Made by a program: the position numbers and the translations under genes
DNA from: Atopobiaceae bacterium UBA7016
Lineage (GTDB): Bacteria > Actinomycetota > Coriobacteriia > Coriobacteriales > Atopobiaceae
DNA: 5,040 nt
Assembly: GCA_002449555.1 (NCBI GenBank)
Contig: DJXA01000230.1
Span: forward strand, 3,140-8,179
Reading direction: 5' to 3'
The notes under the pieces: generated by a model
Told to the model about the DNA's origin: nothing
Seen by the model: only the letters and a program-made list of their open reading frames with translations
The model's database searches: none
In this document: positions 1 through 5,040 of the stretch, one piece after another
How positions within the stretch are numbered: the first letter of the stretch is position 1
Layout: every line of letters begins with the position of its first letter

Positions 1-234
1 GAGGCTCACCTGCGCGCGCTGAAGGAGGCCGTGCGCGACGGCGTGGACGTGATGGGTTATCTGTACTGGGGACCGATCGACATCGTAAGCGCGGGAACTG
101 GCGAGATGCGCAAGCGCTACGGGTTCATTTACGTGGACAAGGACAACGAGGGCGTGGGAACGCTGGCGAGGCTGAAGAAGGACTCGTTTGCCTGGTACCA
201 GCACGTCATCGCCACCAACGGCGCCGAACTGTAG
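1..234 (+). CDS. GH1 6-phospho-beta-glucosidase, C-terminal fragment
   Basis: This is the last 77 codons of a glycoside hydrolase family 1 gene; the frame is open from base 1 and stops at TAG 232-234. The enzyme would act in the cytoplasm on phosphorylated beta-glucosides imported by a PTS, releasing glucose 6-phosphate and an aglycone or glucose. The visible part holds the family's C-terminal signature: DGVDVMGYLYWGPIDIVS, then TGEMRKRYGFIYVD, then KKDSFAWYQHVIATNG. The Ser of DIVS and the Lys and Tyr of KRYG sit where phospho-specific members (E. coli BglA type) bind the sugar phosphate; non-phospho GH1 enzymes usually have a Glu at the Ser position. The two catalytic glutamates lie upstream of the window, so activity cannot be judged. 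No convincing terminator is seen in the 45 bases after the stop. The family call is firm; phospho-specificity is inferred from these few residues. Confidence 0.93.
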   Translation, partial: EAHLRALKEAVRDGVDVMGYLYWGPIDIVSAGTGEMRKRYGFIYVDKDNEGVGTLARLKKDSFAWYQHVIATNGAEL

Positions 235-280
235 GCGGTGTCAGGCAACGTGGTAGAGGGAACGGTGCGGTACTTGCCCG

Positions 281-380
281 AATAACATACATTGGATTCT
301 GGTTGAGTTTTGCGGCAAGCTATCTACCAGCGAGTTTGTGAATTGAGCTCAATCGTTCCAGAATCCAATGTATGTTAATT
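281..380 (+). repeat. Left end of the unit, long inverted repeat
   Basis: A 20-bp stretch (283-302, TAACATACATTGGATTCTGG) is exactly complementary to 358-377, giving a perfect 20-bp stem around a 55-base loop. Within the loop lie an 11-bp motif AGCTATCTACC (318-328), shared with the right end, and a 12-bp perfect palindrome ATTGAGCTCAAT (342-353). A short TTGAG (303-307) can also pair with CTCAA (348-352), extending the fold. GC content is 38% by count. The minus-strand gene stops 11 bases inside this end, so the dyad could also stop transcription from either side, although no clear U-run marks a standard intrinsic terminator. Confidence 0.85.
342..353. repeat. 12-bp perfect palindrome in left-end loop
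   Basis: ATTGAGCTCAAT reads the same on both strands. It lies in the loop of the left long inverted repeat and has no exact equivalent in the right end, so it is not part of the conserved end structure. It may be a protein-binding half-site pair or chance; no function is assigned. Confidence 0.4.
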
Positions 381-391
381 GAACGGTCAGC

Positions 392-1603
392 CTAAAACAT
401 GACCGTCTCCCACGCGTTCGGATCTCGCAACGACGCATTGAGTGCCTCAAGCTCGCGCCTGCGATGTGCCTTCCTGCGTGCAATACGTTGGCGAGCCTTG
501 ACACCCAGCGCTCCCGGCATGGCCGACCAAAGCAAGTCTTGCCGCATCCTCACCAACTCTCTTACACGCATGGCCGCACGTTGGATACCCAAATCCATGC
601 CGCCATCGCGTTCCATGGCGTCTAGCACCAAGCTCATAACTCGGTCCAAACCACCCTTCTCGGCAAGGTCTTCCTTGGTGATTGAGAAGACCAGGTGCCC
701 CGAGGCAATCAGCTCGCGGTCGCGACGCCGGTCGTCGACGTACTTGCTGCGAACATCCTCCAAGGCGGAGCTCAATTGCTGCTCAGATGCCTTCTCCGCT
801 GCGTTGTTGTTGATTCTCTGCGCCGCAACAACCACCTTTTCGAGGTCAAGATGGTCCTCTCCGTCGTAGTTAAGGCCCGTCTTTCCGTCCGCAAACAGCA
901 TGTCCGGAATACGAGACTCGCGTGACGCAGCTTCAGAGACCGGTACGCGCTCGTTCAAAATGACAGGCGAGAACCCATAGCCACCATGGCTGACGGGCAA
1001 CGCGGCCATCACGGCAACAAGGGCCTCCATGGGCGACCATGCGTTATCCATCACAAAACGAAGGGCCTCTTTTGCGCGCGTCAATCCACGCACATTCTTG
1101 CATGATCCGACAAAGCTGCGCAGCTTCTCCGTGGACGTTATCGGATCAATCCAATAGACCACGTCACCGTCGTGGGGATTCAACGGGTCACGTCCAAAGC
1201 TGCCACAGAGTTCGCAGCCCAAGAGCACGAGGTTGATGAGCGGCATTTCTTGGGACATCTCAACAAAGAGCAGCTCAGGGCTAGAGACCTGCATCCCCTC
1301 TCCCAGCGAGATGAACGACTGCTGAAGCGCTGACTGGCTGAAGACTTTGCAGGAAACGCCCTTCACCTGGATGCGCTGGCGCTGGTCGGGAACTGCCACG
1401 TCAAGTGGGCAATCTGACGGGATGGCCCATTGACTGATGCTAAGATCCGCGAGGATTCCAGCCGTAAACCGCTTTCGGCCTTGCCCAGGGTCAGGAGCAA
1501 GGAGGGACGTACGTTTACGAGGCACACCTTGCTGGCCCACGAGCCCTTGCCGAGCTGCGCGGAGCACCCTGAGCGCGGTGACCCCGCAAAGCGCAAGCTG
1601 CAT
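392..1603 (-). CDS. Predicted Vsr/DUF559-like endonuclease-domain protein
   Basis: This 403-residue protein is of unproven function. The ATG at 1603 is preceded by a strong ribosome site (TAAGGAGGGA, complement of 1611-1620) with suitable spacing; the stop is TAG at 392-394. The N-terminal half includes SPELLFVEMSQE (about 108-119) and LGCELCG (128-134), then SPMEALVAVMAALPVSHGGYG (190-210). The C-terminal half resembles the Vsr/DUF559 nuclease fold: P233-D234, then NYDGEDH (245-251), then DDRRRDREL (290-298) leading into GHLVFSITKEDL. In such domains the Asp of the DG..H motif and the later D..R..L helix belong to the active core. The Glu usual just before that motif (ExDG) appears as Asn245, so catalysis is uncertain. 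The tail (345-390) is Arg-rich and helical, possibly DNA-binding. No signal peptide or membrane segment is seen. I associate similar multi-copy proteins with Coriobacteriia, from memory only. A role in defence, toxin-antitoxin-like regulation or self-mobilisation is inference. Confidence 0.72.
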   Translation of the reverse strand: MQLALCGVTALRVLRAARQGLVGQQGVPRKRTSLLAPDPGQGRKRFTAGILADLSISQWAIPSDCPLDVAVPDQRQRIQVKGVSCKVFSQSALQQSFISLGEGMQVSSPELLFVEMSQEMPLINLVLLGCELCGSFGRDPLNPHDGDVVYWIDPITSTEKLRSFVGSCKNVRGLTRAKEALRFVMDNAWSPMEALVAVMAALPVSHGGYGFSPVILNERVPVSEAASRESRIPDMLFADGKTGLNYDGEDHLDLEKVVVAAQRINNNAAEKASEQQLSSALEDVRSKYVDDRRRDRELIASGHLVFSITKEDLAEKGGLDRVMSLVLDAMERDGGMDLGIQRAAMRVRELVRMRQDLLWSAMPGALGVKARQRIARRKAHRRRELEALNASLRDPNAWETVMF

Positions 1604-1668
1604 GGGTCTCTCCCTCCTTACGTGTCATCAGCGCAGGTGCAGCGAGCACAGTGGATAGCGTGCAGACC

Positions 1669-1768
1669 AAATAACATACATTGGATTTAACCACTGAGCC
1701 TGTACCTCAAAATATATGCAGGTAGATAGCTCATCATACTCGTTGAGAAAAATCCAATGTATGTTATT
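1669..1768 (-). repeat. Right end of the unit, long inverted repeat
   Basis: This is the inverted partner of the left end. A 19-bp stretch AATAACATACATTGGATTT (1670-1688) is exactly complementary to 1750-1768. The 16-bp core TAACATACATTGGATT occurs at 1672-1687 and, reversed, at 1751-1766, spanning 95 bp as in the left end. The shared 11-bp motif is at 1721-1731 (reverse complement of AGCTATCTACC), at the same offset of 37 bases from the outer edge. CTCAA (1706-1710) and TTGAG (1743-1747) could pair inside the loop. GC is 33% by count. It lies between the nuclease gene start and the copZ stop, so the nuclease gene promoter must be in or near it; no clear -35/-10 pair stands out. Confidence 0.85.
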
Positions 1769-1787
1769 CACCTTGTTCTATCGGTGC

Positions 1788-1994
1788 TTACGCCACGGTG
1801 GCCTTGTAGCCGGCGTCCTCGACGGCCTTGATGAGCTTCTCGTCCTTGGTGATGAGGCCGACCTCCATGGTGGCCTTGCCCTCGTCCAGGCTTACGGCAA
1901 CGTTGTGTCCGCCGGCCTTCTCCAGGGCCTCCTTGACGTGAGCCACGCAGTGCTCACACATCATGCCCTCTACGTTCAACTCAACAGCGCGCAT
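1788..1994 (-). CDS. copZ: Copper chaperone CopZ, HMA domain
   Basis: This small cytoplasmic metallochaperone (68 residues) would bind Cu(I) and hand it to CopA or to CsoR. It is a single heavy-metal-associated domain with the copper-binding motif GMMCEHC (residues 10-16; Cys13 and Cys16) and the C-terminal AVEDAGYKA signature, with the Tyr typical of bacterial CopZ. The length matches the family (about 65-70 residues). The start ATG at 1994 has a strong ribosome site AGGAGG (complement of 2000-2005) with 5 bases between. This site overlaps the copA stop codon (TAG, 2004-2006), so copZ is the last gene of the operon and probably translationally linked to copA. Only 18 bases separate its stop from the right end of the neighbouring mobile unit, and no intrinsic terminator of its own is evident there. 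Specificity for copper rather than another soft metal rests on the motif and operon. Confidence 0.93.
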   Translation of the reverse strand: MRAVELNVEGMMCEHCVAHVKEALEKAGGHNVAVSLDEGKATMEVGLITKDEKLIKAVEDAGYKATVA

Positions 1995-2003
1995 TTTGTC
2001 CTC

Positions 2004-4340
2004 CTATTTGTTGGCAGGTTTCTCGTCCTTATTGCTAGGCTTCCACGTGCGCAGACGCAGCGCATTGGTCACCACAAACACCGAGCTAAAGCCCATCGCC
2101 GCGGCACCGATCATCGGGTTCAGGGTAATCCCCCACGGGCTCAGCGCGCCCATGGCCACGGGGATGCAGATGGCATTGTAGAAGAGCGCCCAGAAGAGGT
2201 TCTGGCGAATGTTGCGCATGGTGGCGCGGCTGAGCTCGATAGCCGTGGGCACGTCCGAGAGGTCGGAGCGCATGAGCACCACGTCGGCCGAGCTGATGGC
2301 CACGTCGGTACCGGCACCGATGGCGATACCCACGTCCGCACGAGCGAGCGCTGGCGCGTCATTGATGCCGTCGCCCACCATGGCCACCTTCTCGCCTGCC
2401 TCCTGCAGCTCGCGAACCTTCTGCTCCTTCTGGTCGGGCAGCACGCCGGCAATGACCTCGTCCACGCCCACCTGACGAGCCACCGCAGCAGCCGTGGCCT
2501 CTTGGTCGCCCGTCAGCATCACGGTGCGCACGCCTGCCGCATGCAGGCGCTTGATGGCCTCGGCACTCGTGGGCTTGATGGGGTCGGCCACGGCAATGAG
2601 GCCCAGCGCACGGCCGTCGGACGACACATAGAGCGGCGTCTTGGCCTGTGCGGCGAGCTCGTCGGCGCGCGCCACAAGCGCGGACACGTCCACCTCGCCC
2701 TCCTCCATCAGGCGCGCATTGCCCACCAGCGTGACCAGGCCGTCAACGGCAGCCACCAGGCCACCACCGGGAATCTGCTCGAAGTCCTCGATCTCGACAT
2801 CCTGGTCAATACGCGGCGCGACCTCATCTGCATAGGCGCAGATGGCCGACGCCAGCGGATGCTCGCTCTTGCGCTCAAGCGCCGTAGCGGAATACAGCAG
2901 CTCCACCTCGGTCACACCATCAGCCAAGATCACGTCGGTCACGCGCGGGGCGCCTTCCGTCACCGTGCCAGTCTTGTCCAGCACCACCGTGGTGAGTGAG
3001 CACGCCGTCTCCAGCGACTCGGCGTCCTTGATGAGGATGCCGTTTGCCGCGCCGCGGCCGGTGCCCACCATGATGGCCGTGGGTGTTGCCAGGCCCAGTG
3101 CGCACGGGCAGCTGATGACCAAGACTGAGATGGCATGCGTCAGCGCCGCGGCCACGTCGTGTGCCAGCACCAGCCAGCCCACCAGCGTCACGGCGGCGAT
3201 GGCCAGAACCACCGGCACGAAGATACCCGCGATGCGGTCTGCCTGGCGCTCGATGGGCGCCTTCGAGCTGGTGGCCTCGTCCACCAGGCGGATGATCTGT
3301 GCAAGCGCCGTGTCGTCGCCCACCGCGCGGGCCTCCATGGCAAACCAGCCGCGCGTGCTGACGGTGGCACCCGTCACCGGGCTTCCCACGGCCTTCTCAA
3401 CCGGCACCGGCTCGCCCGTGATGGCGCTCTCGTCCACCAGCGCAGAACCCTCGACCACCACGCCGTCCACGGGCACCGACTCGCCCGCACGCACCACCAC
3501 ACGGTCCCCTACCTGCACGTCTTCGGTGGGAACGGTGACCTCTTCGCCATCGCGCACCACGGTGGCCGTCTTGGGCGCCAGGTCCATCAGCTTGGTGATG
3601 GCGTCGGTAGTGCGGCCCTTGGCACGTGCCTCGAAGAACTTGCCCAGCGTGATGAGCGTCAAGATCATGCCTGCGGAGTCGAAGTACAGCCCGTGCATGG
3701 CGGCATGTGCGGCCTCCATGTCCATGCGGCCAAACGCTGCGGCCATCGCGTACATGTTGATGACCGAGAACACGAAGCTCGCCGCCGAGCCAATGGCGAT
3801 GAGCGAGTCCATGTTGGGCGCGCGGTGCCACAGCGACCGGAAGCCGCCCACAAAGTAGTGGCGGTTGACGAAGAGGATGGGGATGCACAACAGAAGCTGC
3901 GTGAGCGCCGAGGCCATCATGCCTTCCATGCCGGCAAGGCCTGGCAGCTCGGGCCAGCCAAACATGGGGCCCATCGCGATGTAGAAGAGCGGCACCGAGA
4001 AGATGGCCGACGTGATGAGCTGGCGACGTTTCTCCTCGATGGCCTGCGTGGCAATGTCCGTGACCGGCGCAGCCGACTTTGTCGCCGACGTACCGCTCGT
4101 CGCCGTTGCCGCCGCACGTTGCGAGCGCGGAATGGCGCCATAACCCGCCTGCTCGATGGCCTTGACCACCGCGTCCACCGTCTTAGGCGAGCCGTCGTAG
4201 ACCAGCTCCATGCTGTTCTTGAGCAGGTTGACGTTGGCCTCGGTCACGCCCGCGCACGCGCCGGCCGCCTTACCCACGCGCGCCGAGCACGCCGCGCACG
4301 TCATGCCTGTGATATCAAAGGTTTCCTTGGTCTCAGCCAT
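2004..4340 (-). CDS. copA: Cu(I)-exporting P1B-type ATPase CopA
   Basis: A 778-residue membrane pump that uses ATP to expel Cu(I). In order: one N-terminal HMA domain with GMTCAAC (12-18; Cys15, Cys18); an Ala/Thr/Ser-rich linker (about 75-95); four membrane helices (roughly 108-126, 143-160, 179-201, 217-240); the actuator domain with TGEP (308-311); helices at about 371-393 and 402-424, the latter holding the transport motif CPC (411-413); the phosphorylation site DKTGT (Asp455); the P1B-specific HP motif in SEHPL (492-496); TGD (610-612); GDGINDAP (656-663); and two last helices with YN (721-722) and MGFSS (749-753). CPC with YN and MxxSS is the Cu(I) (P1B-1) set. All catalytic residues are present and the length is normal. 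The ATG at 4340 follows the csoR stop by 9 bases; its ribosome site (AGGGGG) overlaps that stop. Export to the cell exterior is the usual role. Confidence 0.97.
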   Translation of the reverse strand: MAETKETFDITGMTCAACSARVGKAAGACAGVTEANVNLLKNSMELVYDGSPKTVDAVVKAIEQAGYGAIPRSQRAAATATSGTSATKSAAPVTDIATQAIEEKRRQLITSAIFSVPLFYIAMGPMFGWPELPGLAGMEGMMASALTQLLLCIPILFVNRHYFVGGFRSLWHRAPNMDSLIAIGSAASFVFSVINMYAMAAAFGRMDMEAAHAAMHGLYFDSAGMILTLITLGKFFEARAKGRTTDAITKLMDLAPKTATVVRDGEEVTVPTEDVQVGDRVVVRAGESVPVDGVVVEGSALVDESAITGEPVPVEKAVGSPVTGATVSTRGWFAMEARAVGDDTALAQIIRLVDEATSSKAPIERQADRIAGIFVPVVLAIAAVTLVGWLVLAHDVAAALTHAISVLVISCPCALGLATPTAIMVGTGRGAANGILIKDAESLETACSLTTVVLDKTGTVTEGAPRVTDVILADGVTEVELLYSATALERKSEHPLASAICAYADEVAPRIDQDVEIEDFEQIPGGGLVAAVDGLVTLVGNARLMEEGEVDVSALVARADELAAQAKTPLYVSSDGRALGLIAVADPIKPTSAEAIKRLHAAGVRTVMLTGDQEATAAAVARQVGVDEVIAGVLPDQKEQKVRELQEAGEKVAMVGDGINDAPALARADVGIAIGAGTDVAISSADVVLMRSDLSDVPTAIELSRATMRNIRQNLFWALFYNAICIPVAMGALSPWGITLNPMIGAAAMGFSSVFVVTNALRLRTWKPSNKDEKPANK

Positions 4341-4349
4341 GCCAACCCC

Positions 4350-4664
4350 CTAGCTAAACTTCTTGAGCAGGTCCATGACCTCATCAATAACCTGCTGGTC
4401 ACCGGCCTGAATGCGCTCGGTGACGCAGGTCTGGAGGTGGTCGCGCATGACGATGCGCGAGATGGACGCCACGGCCTTTTCCACGGCGGCAAGCTGCGTG
4501 AGGACATCTCCGCAGTAGCGGTCCTCCTCAACCATCGTCTTGATGCCGTTGAGCTGTCCGATGGCACGGTTGATGCGCTTGGACACGTCTTGCTTCAGCG
4601 CCTCTGAGCGCGGAGTGTGCTTTTGGTGCGCCTCGGCACAGCAGCTGTGGGTCTCTTCAGCCAT
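4350..4664 (-). CDS. csoR: Copper-sensing repressor CsoR
   Basis: A 104-residue, all-helical DNA-binding repressor of the CsoR/RcnR family that leaves its operator when it binds Cu(I). The metal ligands are visible: Cys51 (in DRYCGD), His76 and Cys80 (in RDHLQTC). Their spacing of 25 and 4 residues equals that of M. tuberculosis CsoR Cys36-His61-Cys65, and the neighbouring Tyr50 is also kept. RINRAIGQLNGI is the family's basic first helix. The N-terminal tail carries Cys8, Cys9, His6, His13 and His16 outside the core. I chose the ATG at 4664 because GAAGGAGA (complement of 4669-4676) is well spaced before it. A GTG at 4685 would add seven residues, but it lacks its own ribosome site and lies at or before the expected transcription start. 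It is the first gene of csoR-copA-copZ and probably self-regulated. Copper rather than nickel sensing follows from the Cys-His-Cys set and the operon. Confidence 0.95.
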   Translation of the reverse strand: MAEETHSCCAEAHQKHTPRSEALKQDVSKRINRAIGQLNGIKTMVEEDRYCGDVLTQLAAVEKAVASISRIVMRDHLQTCVTERIQAGDQQVIDEVMDLLKKFS

Positions 4665-4668
4665 GGTC

Positions 4669-4676
4669 TCTCCTTC
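4669..4676 (-). promoter_or_regulatory. csoR ribosome binding site that sets the start
   Basis: GAAGGAGA on the minus strand, with 5 bases between the AGGAG core and the ATG at 4664. Its strength and spacing favour this ATG over the in-frame GTG at 4685. Confidence 0.8.
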
Positions 4677-4690
4677 GTTAGTCACGCAGG

Positions 4691-4719
4691 AGAATATACC
4701 CCTTGGGGGTATCTGTCAA
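4691..4719 (-). promoter_or_regulatory. Promoter of the csoR-copA-copZ operon
   Basis: On the minus strand a perfect -35 TTGACA (complement of 4714-4719) is followed after 17 bases by TATTCT (complement of 4691-4696). An alternative -10, TATATT (4693-4698), has a 15-base spacer. Transcription would begin near 4684, leaving a leader of about 20 bases that holds the csoR ribosome site. The CsoR operator fills the spacer, so bound repressor should block RNA polymerase. The -35 is clear; which -10 is used is not. Confidence 0.8.
4696..4712. promoter_or_regulatory. CsoR operator
   Basis: ATACCCCTTGGGGGTAT is a 7-3-7 perfect inverted repeat (ATACCCC / GGGGTAT) of the TACCC..GGGTA kind recognised by CsoR upstream of copper genes in Gram-positive bacteria. 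It lies between the -35 and -10 of the operon's promoter, directly upstream of csoR itself, which fits autorepression relieved by Cu(I). The repeat is seen directly; the binding protein is inferred from its neighbour. Confidence 0.88.
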
Positions 4720-4730
4720 ACCGAGAGGCT

Positions 4731-4766
4731 AATGCTGACATAAGAAGGCGCGCTGGTGTCAACATT
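4731..4766. repeat. 10-bp inverted repeat overlapping an upstream gene's stop
   Basis: AATGCTGACA (4731-4740) is complementary to TGTCAACATT (4757-4766) at 9 of 10 positions; in RNA from the minus strand the odd pair is a G-U or A-C mismatch depending on strand. The 16-base loop includes GGCGCGC. The right arm overlaps the stop codon of the DUF2130 gene (4765-4767). It may end that gene's transcript or be a binding site near the copper promoter; there is no U-run, so a standard intrinsic terminator is doubtful. Confidence 0.5.
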
Positions 4767-5040
4767 AGCTTTCGCTGTCGATTTCAGGCTCCACGACCTC
4801 TTCCTCGCGCAGGGCCCGTGCCTCGGCAAACGCCGCGCGCATGGTGGGGTTCTTCCACGTGAGCTTGCGAATGGTGAGCGCGTCGGCCTTGTCGTTGGCC
4901 AAGCGCAGCTGACGCTCGGACGACGTCAGGTCGGCCTTTACCTTCTCCAGATGCCTGATGGTGGTGTCAATCTCGTCAATCGCGGCCTGGAACTTGCGGC
5001 TCGCCGCCTGGTAGTTCTTGCCAAACTTGTCCTTGAAGTC
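4765..5040 (-). CDS. DUF2130-family protein, C-terminal fragment
   Basis: The last 91 codons of a gene that starts beyond the right edge; its frame is open at base 5040 and stops with TAA at 4765-4767. The fragment begins DFKDKFGKNYQAASRKFQ and continues with AIDEIDTTIRHLEKVK, LRLANDKADALTIRKLT and NPTMRAAF, which I recognise as the conserved end of the DUF2130 family. The middle is a charged, helical, probably coiled-coil stretch. The tail is acidic (REEEVVEPEIDSES). Family members are cytoplasmic proteins of unknown role with a long N-terminal coiled coil, sometimes noted as nuclease-related by fold; nothing here settles a function. It reads in the same direction as csoR, but a separate promoter and operator lie between, so it is probably not part of the copper operon. 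Confidence 0.82.
   Translation of the reverse strand, partial: DFKDKFGKNYQAASRKFQAAIDEIDTTIRHLEKVKADLTSSERQLRLANDKADALTIRKLTWKNPTMRAAFAEARALREEEVVEPEIDSES

Larger units (their letters stand above)
280..1769. mobile_element. Putative single-gene mobile unit with 100-bp inverted ends
   Basis: Two 100-bp segments of equal length and opposite orientation (281-380 and 1669-1768) enclose one gene. Aligned in the same sense they match at about 61 of 100 positions by hand count. The matches are concentrated in three blocks: an outer 18-19 bp, a central 11 bp and an inner 18 bp. The outermost match extends one base each way (G280, C1769). Flanking bases show no target-site duplication: the left flank ends ACTTGCCC and the right begins ACCTTG. 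No transposase, integrase or resolvase gene is inside. The ends are AT-rich and the gene between them is less GC-rich than the copper genes, which fits acquisition. It could be a non-autonomous element mobilised in trans, an element moved by its own nuclease, or a gene with paired regulatory or terminator structures at both sides. The repeat structure is seen directly; mobility is inferred. Confidence 0.55.

Noticed and set aside
281..380. Integron attC site or Xer/dif-type recombination site
   Set aside because: The ends lack the expected core triplet patterns (RYYYAAC / GTTRRRY does not fit), the two sites are in inverted rather than direct orientation, and no integrase is nearby.
283..1766. 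Four copies of a 16-bp motif as a CRISPR-like array
   Set aside because: The copies are two inverted pairs flanking a gene, not evenly spaced direct repeats with spacers, and no cas genes are present.
280..1769. IS200/IS605-type element
   Set aside because: The absence of target duplication and the hairpins near the ends fit superficially, but these ends are mutually inverted and there is no Y1 transposase or TnpB gene.
270..1775. Short target-site duplication (ACTTG on the left, ACCTTG on the right)
   Set aside because: The two are not identical and do not abut the repeat ends in matching positions; similarity this short is expected by chance.
1769..1787. Intrinsic terminator directly after copZ
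   Set aside because: Only a 4-bp CACC/GGTG pairing is possible and no U-run follows, so it is too weak to call.
1716..2999. Long plus-strand open frame of 427 codons opposite copZ and copA
   Set aside because: It is antisense to two well-supported genes, His/Arg/Gly-rich as expected from the complement of GC-rich coding sequence, and begins inside the right end of the mobile unit with no family resemblance.
3135..4607. Long plus-strand open frame of 490 codons opposite copA and csoR
   Set aside because: Its composition (His, Arg, Gly, Ala) is that of a shadow frame, it spans the junction of two real genes, and it shows no domain.

Overview
The window looks like a chromosomal stretch from a high-GC Gram-positive bacterium, most likely a Coriobacteriia member (Olsenella/Atopobium/Collinsella type). 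This rests on GC-rich coding sequence, a phospho-beta-glucosidase of the GH1 family, an actinobacterial-style csoR-copA-copZ copper operon, and a 403-residue nuclease-like protein of a kind I associate from memory with Coriobacteriia. The taxonomic call is inference, not a search result.

Layout. Bases 1-234 (+) are the 3' end of a GH1 6-phospho-beta-glucosidase gene that enters from the left. Bases 280-1769 form a compact unit, probably a mobile element. It has two 100-bp ends in inverted orientation, each a long dyad, enclosing a single minus-strand gene (392-1603) for a protein with a predicted Vsr/DUF559-like endonuclease domain. No transposase or recombinase is visible. Bases 1788-4664 (-) are a tightly packed copper operon, transcribed csoR, copA, copZ, with a recognisable CsoR operator inside its promoter (4691-4719). 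Bases 4765-5040 (-) are the C-terminal end of a DUF2130-family gene that continues beyond the window.

How it works together. CsoR should repress its own operon until Cu(I) binds. CopA then exports Cu(I) and the small HMA-domain protein CopZ carries it in the cytoplasm. The nuclease unit appears unrelated to copper. It sits in the gap between two convergent genes, 46 bp after the glucosidase stop and 18 bp from the copZ stop, a place where an insertion would do little harm. Its ends are AT-rich (38% and 33% GC by hand count) against clearly GC-rich neighbours.

The most interesting signal is this unit: a 16-bp motif occurs four times as two inverted pairs. Each pair spans exactly 95 bp, and a conserved 11-bp motif lies at the same offset within each.
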